Shown piece by piece: positions 62,487 to 64,000 of a DNA stretch of 64,000 nucleotides. The position numbers were made by a program, and so were the translations under genes. Below the pieces are notes generated by a model that had not been told where the DNA came from, made no database searches, and was given only the letters and a program-made list of their open reading frames with translations. The stretch spans positions 62,001 through 126,000 of the forward strand of contig NZ_JANZYP010000006.1 of NCBI RefSeq assembly GCF_025506355.1, written 5' to 3'. The stretch's first letter is position 1; every line of letters starts with the position of its first letter. Origin of the DNA: Sphaerisporangium corydalis. Its GTDB lineage: Bacteria; Actinomycetota; Actinomycetes; Streptosporangiales; Streptosporangiaceae.

Positions 62487-63101
62487 CTAGGCGGGCCGGT
62501 CCTGGCGGAGGCCGTCGAAGGCGATCTTGCAAACGGTGTCGGCCAGGGCGTCCGCGCTCATCCCGCCGCGCGGCCGGTACCACTCGGTCAGCGAGTTCAC
62601 CAGGCCGAACAGCAGCCGGCTCGCGACGGCGGGGTCCACATCCGGACGTACGTCGCCCTCGTCCTGGGCGCGCTGGACCAGCTCGCTCACCAGGTGGTCG
62701 AACGCGCGGCGTCGGGCGAGAGCCTGGCGCTCCACCTTCGTGTTGCCGCGCACGCGGAGCAGGAGCGTGACGAAGGGCAGGCGGGCCACCAGCACGCGAA
62801 CGCTGCGCCGCATCAGGTGCTCCAGCTTGTCGATGGCGCGCCCGTCCATGGCCGAGGCCTCGTCCGCCGCCTCGAACAGGCCGTCGAGGGCGCGGTCGAC
62901 GGCCAGGCGGAGCAGTTCGTCCTTGCCGCTGATGTGGTGGTAGATGGCCGACTTGGTGATGCCGAGCCTGCGGGAGAGGTCCTCCATGCTGGTGGCCTCG
63001 TACCCCCGCTCGTTGAACACCTTGACCGCGACGGCGAGCAGCGACTCCAGGTCGTAGCCGGGGCGGCCTCGACGAGGAGGGGTGACGCGGGCGGTGGTCA
63101 T
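62487..63101 (-). CDS. TetR-family regulator (probable paa regulator)
   Basis: This 204-residue protein has an N-terminal HTH (LLAVAVKVFNERGYEATSMEDLSRRLGITKSAIYHHISGKDELL) and a C-terminal ligand domain with DPAVASRLLFGLVNSLTEWYRP. It sits 22 bases downstream of paaK in the same direction, so a PaaR-like role sensing phenylacetyl-CoA is plausible but inferred. Confidence 0.92.
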   Translation of the reverse strand: MTTARVTPPRRGRPGYDLESLLAVAVKVFNERGYEATSMEDLSRRLGITKSAIYHHISGKDELLRLAVDRALDGLFEAADEASAMDGRAIDKLEHLMRRSVRVLVARLPFVTLLLRVRGNTKVERQALARRRAFDHLVSELVQRAQDEGDVRPDVDPAVASRLLFGLVNSLTEWYRPRGGMSADALADTVCKIAFDGLRQDRPA

Positions 63102-63123
63102 CGCAGGATTATCCCAGCCCCTC

Positions 63124-64000
63124 TCAGGTCCCTCGGTGGTCGGCCAGGCGGCTCAGCTTGCCCGCCGAGCGCTCCAGGGTCTCGGGGTCCAGGACCGAGC
63201 ACGCCACGCTGACGCCGACGGTGTCCTTCACGGCGGCGGTCACCTCGGCCGCGGCGGGGTCGCGGCGCTCGGCCGGGCAGCCGGGGCGCGCCTCGACGCG
63301 CACGGTCAGGTGGTCCATGCGGCCCTCGCGGGTGAGCATGAGCTGGAAGTGCGGCGACAGCCCCGGCGTGCGCAGGACGATCTCCTCGATCTGGGTGGGG
63401 AAGACGTTCACCCCGCGCAGGATGATCATGTCGTCGCTGCGGCCGGTGACCTTCTCCATCCGCCGGTACGGCCGGGCCGCCGTGCCCGGGAGCAGCCGGG
63501 TCAGGTCGCGCGTGCGGTACCGGATGATCGGCTGGGCCTCCTTGGTCAGCGAGGTGAACAGCAGTTCCCCGCGCTCGCCCTCGGGCAGCACCTCGCCGGT
63601 GACCGGGTCGACCACCTCGGGGTAGAAGTGGTCCTCCCACACGTGCAGGCCGTCCTTGGTCTCGGCGCACTCCTGGGAGACGCCGGGGCCCATGACCTCC
63701 GACAGGCCGTACAGGTCCAGGGCGTCGATGCCGACGCGGTCCTCGATCTCCTCGCGCATCCCCTCGGTCCACGGCTCGGCGCCGAAGAGCCCGATCTTCA
63801 GGGACGTCGAGCGGGGGTCGACGCCCTGCCGTTCGAACTCGTCGACCAGGGCCAGCATGTAGCTGGGGGTCACCATGATGATGTCGGGCTCGAAGTCCAG
63901 GATGAGCCGCACCTGGCGGGACGTCATGCCGCCGGAGACCGGCACCACCGTGCAGCCCAGCCGCTCGGCCCCGTAGTGCGCGCCGAGGCCGCCGGTGAAC
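63124..64000 (-). CDS. paaK: Phenylacetate-CoA ligase (5' end beyond window)
   Basis: The C-terminal about 292 residues of an adenylate-forming ligase are present, open to the window edge. Features are VVPVSGGMTSRQVRLILDFEPDIIM, YGLSEVMGPGVSQEC, GELLFTSLTKEAQPIIRYRTRDLT, GRSDDMIILRGVNVFPTQIEE and the C-terminal SRLADHR. PaaK activates phenylacetate with ATP and CoA in the first step of aerobic phenylacetate catabolism. The remaining paa genes would lie beyond 64 kb. Confidence 0.93.
   Translation of the reverse strand, partial: FTGGLGAHYGAERLGCTVVPVSGGMTSRQVRLILDFEPDIIMVTPSYMLALVDEFERQGVDPRSTSLKIGLFGAEPWTEGMREEIEDRVGIDALDLYGLSEVMGPGVSQECAETKDGLHVWEDHFYPEVVDPVTGEVLPEGERGELLFTSLTKEAQPIIRYRTRDLTRLLPGTAARPYRRMEKVTGRSDDMIILRGVNVFPTQIEEIVLRTPGLSPHFQLMLTREGRMDHLTVRVEARPGCPAERRDPAAAEVTAAVKDTVGVSVACSVLDPETLERSAGKLSRLADHRGT

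Overview
The window is high-GC (roughly 70 percent) actinobacterial chromosome. It carries several actinomycete hallmarks: an ATP-binding anti-sigma-like protein / XRE-DUF5753 / DUF397 trio, an AfsR-type regulator, an ECF42-type sigma factor with its DGPF partner, a chitinase with CBM and FN3 domains, an NRPS, and many GTG/TTG starts with GGAGG-like ribosome sites. The style fits a filamentous Streptosporangiales-like organism, but nothing here fixes the genus. No phage, insertion sequence, CRISPR array, rRNA or tRNA was recognised.

Layout. 1-3.6 kb: tail of an unidentified gene, a phosphotransferase, and the protocatechuate-branch genes pcaB and pcaL. 3.7-6.3 kb: a cold-shock gene with promoter, leader and terminator, then a GH13 trehalose-synthase-like enzyme. 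6.4-14.1 kb: a DUF998 gene that runs into a convergent beta-propeller gene, malate dehydrogenase, a phosphotriesterase-like hydrolase, an aldo/keto reductase behind a MerR-type promoter, an SDR, and a PCMT-like methyltransferase. 14.6-16.3 kb: a secreted collagen-like protein. 16.4-25 kb: a regulatory cluster (RibD-like/DGPF/ECF42; DUF2975/XRE; ATPase/XRE/DUF397; NmrA-like; AfsR-like). 25-30 kb: two exported proteins, Tex, and a SHOCT protein. 30-38 kb: a 1,856-residue NRPS fused to an MFS exporter, and a GH18 chitinase. 38.7-48.4 kb: an FxSxx-COOH cyclophane RiPP locus. 48.8-52.7 kb: pirin, two hydrolases and a DinB-like enzyme. 52.7-56 kb: a four-gene minus-strand operon of nucleotide-enzyme-like and unknown proteins. 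56-64 kb: pectinesterase, serine hydrolase, small conserved genes, a SpoIIE-type phosphatase, a TetR regulator, and truncated paaK.

Most notable loci. (1) The fxs locus has a 50-codon precursor ending FNSAI at 38769-38921. It is followed by a radical SAM/SPASM maturase fused to an HExxH domain, two TIR-like FxsC proteins, and a 1,329-residue ParA-variant/TIR-like/NB-ARC/TPR protein. The last three genes overlap by 4 bases each. The architecture resembles NLR-like sensor systems. (2) The NRPS reads as C-A(Ser)-T-TE-MFS, with cysteine instead of serine as the expected thioesterase nucleophile; that trait is known from beta-lactone and beta-lactam forming thioesterases. (3) The 52.7-56 kb operon combines a phosphoribosyltransferase-like protein, a nucleoside deoxyribosyltransferase-like protein, and two coupled proteins sharing a GRDAYTAGRD-like motif. 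It looks like an uncharacterised nucleotide-centred conflict or signalling module. (4) At five loci, gene 3' ends including stop codons are tandemly duplicated just downstream, and related short repeats occur in intergenic regions.
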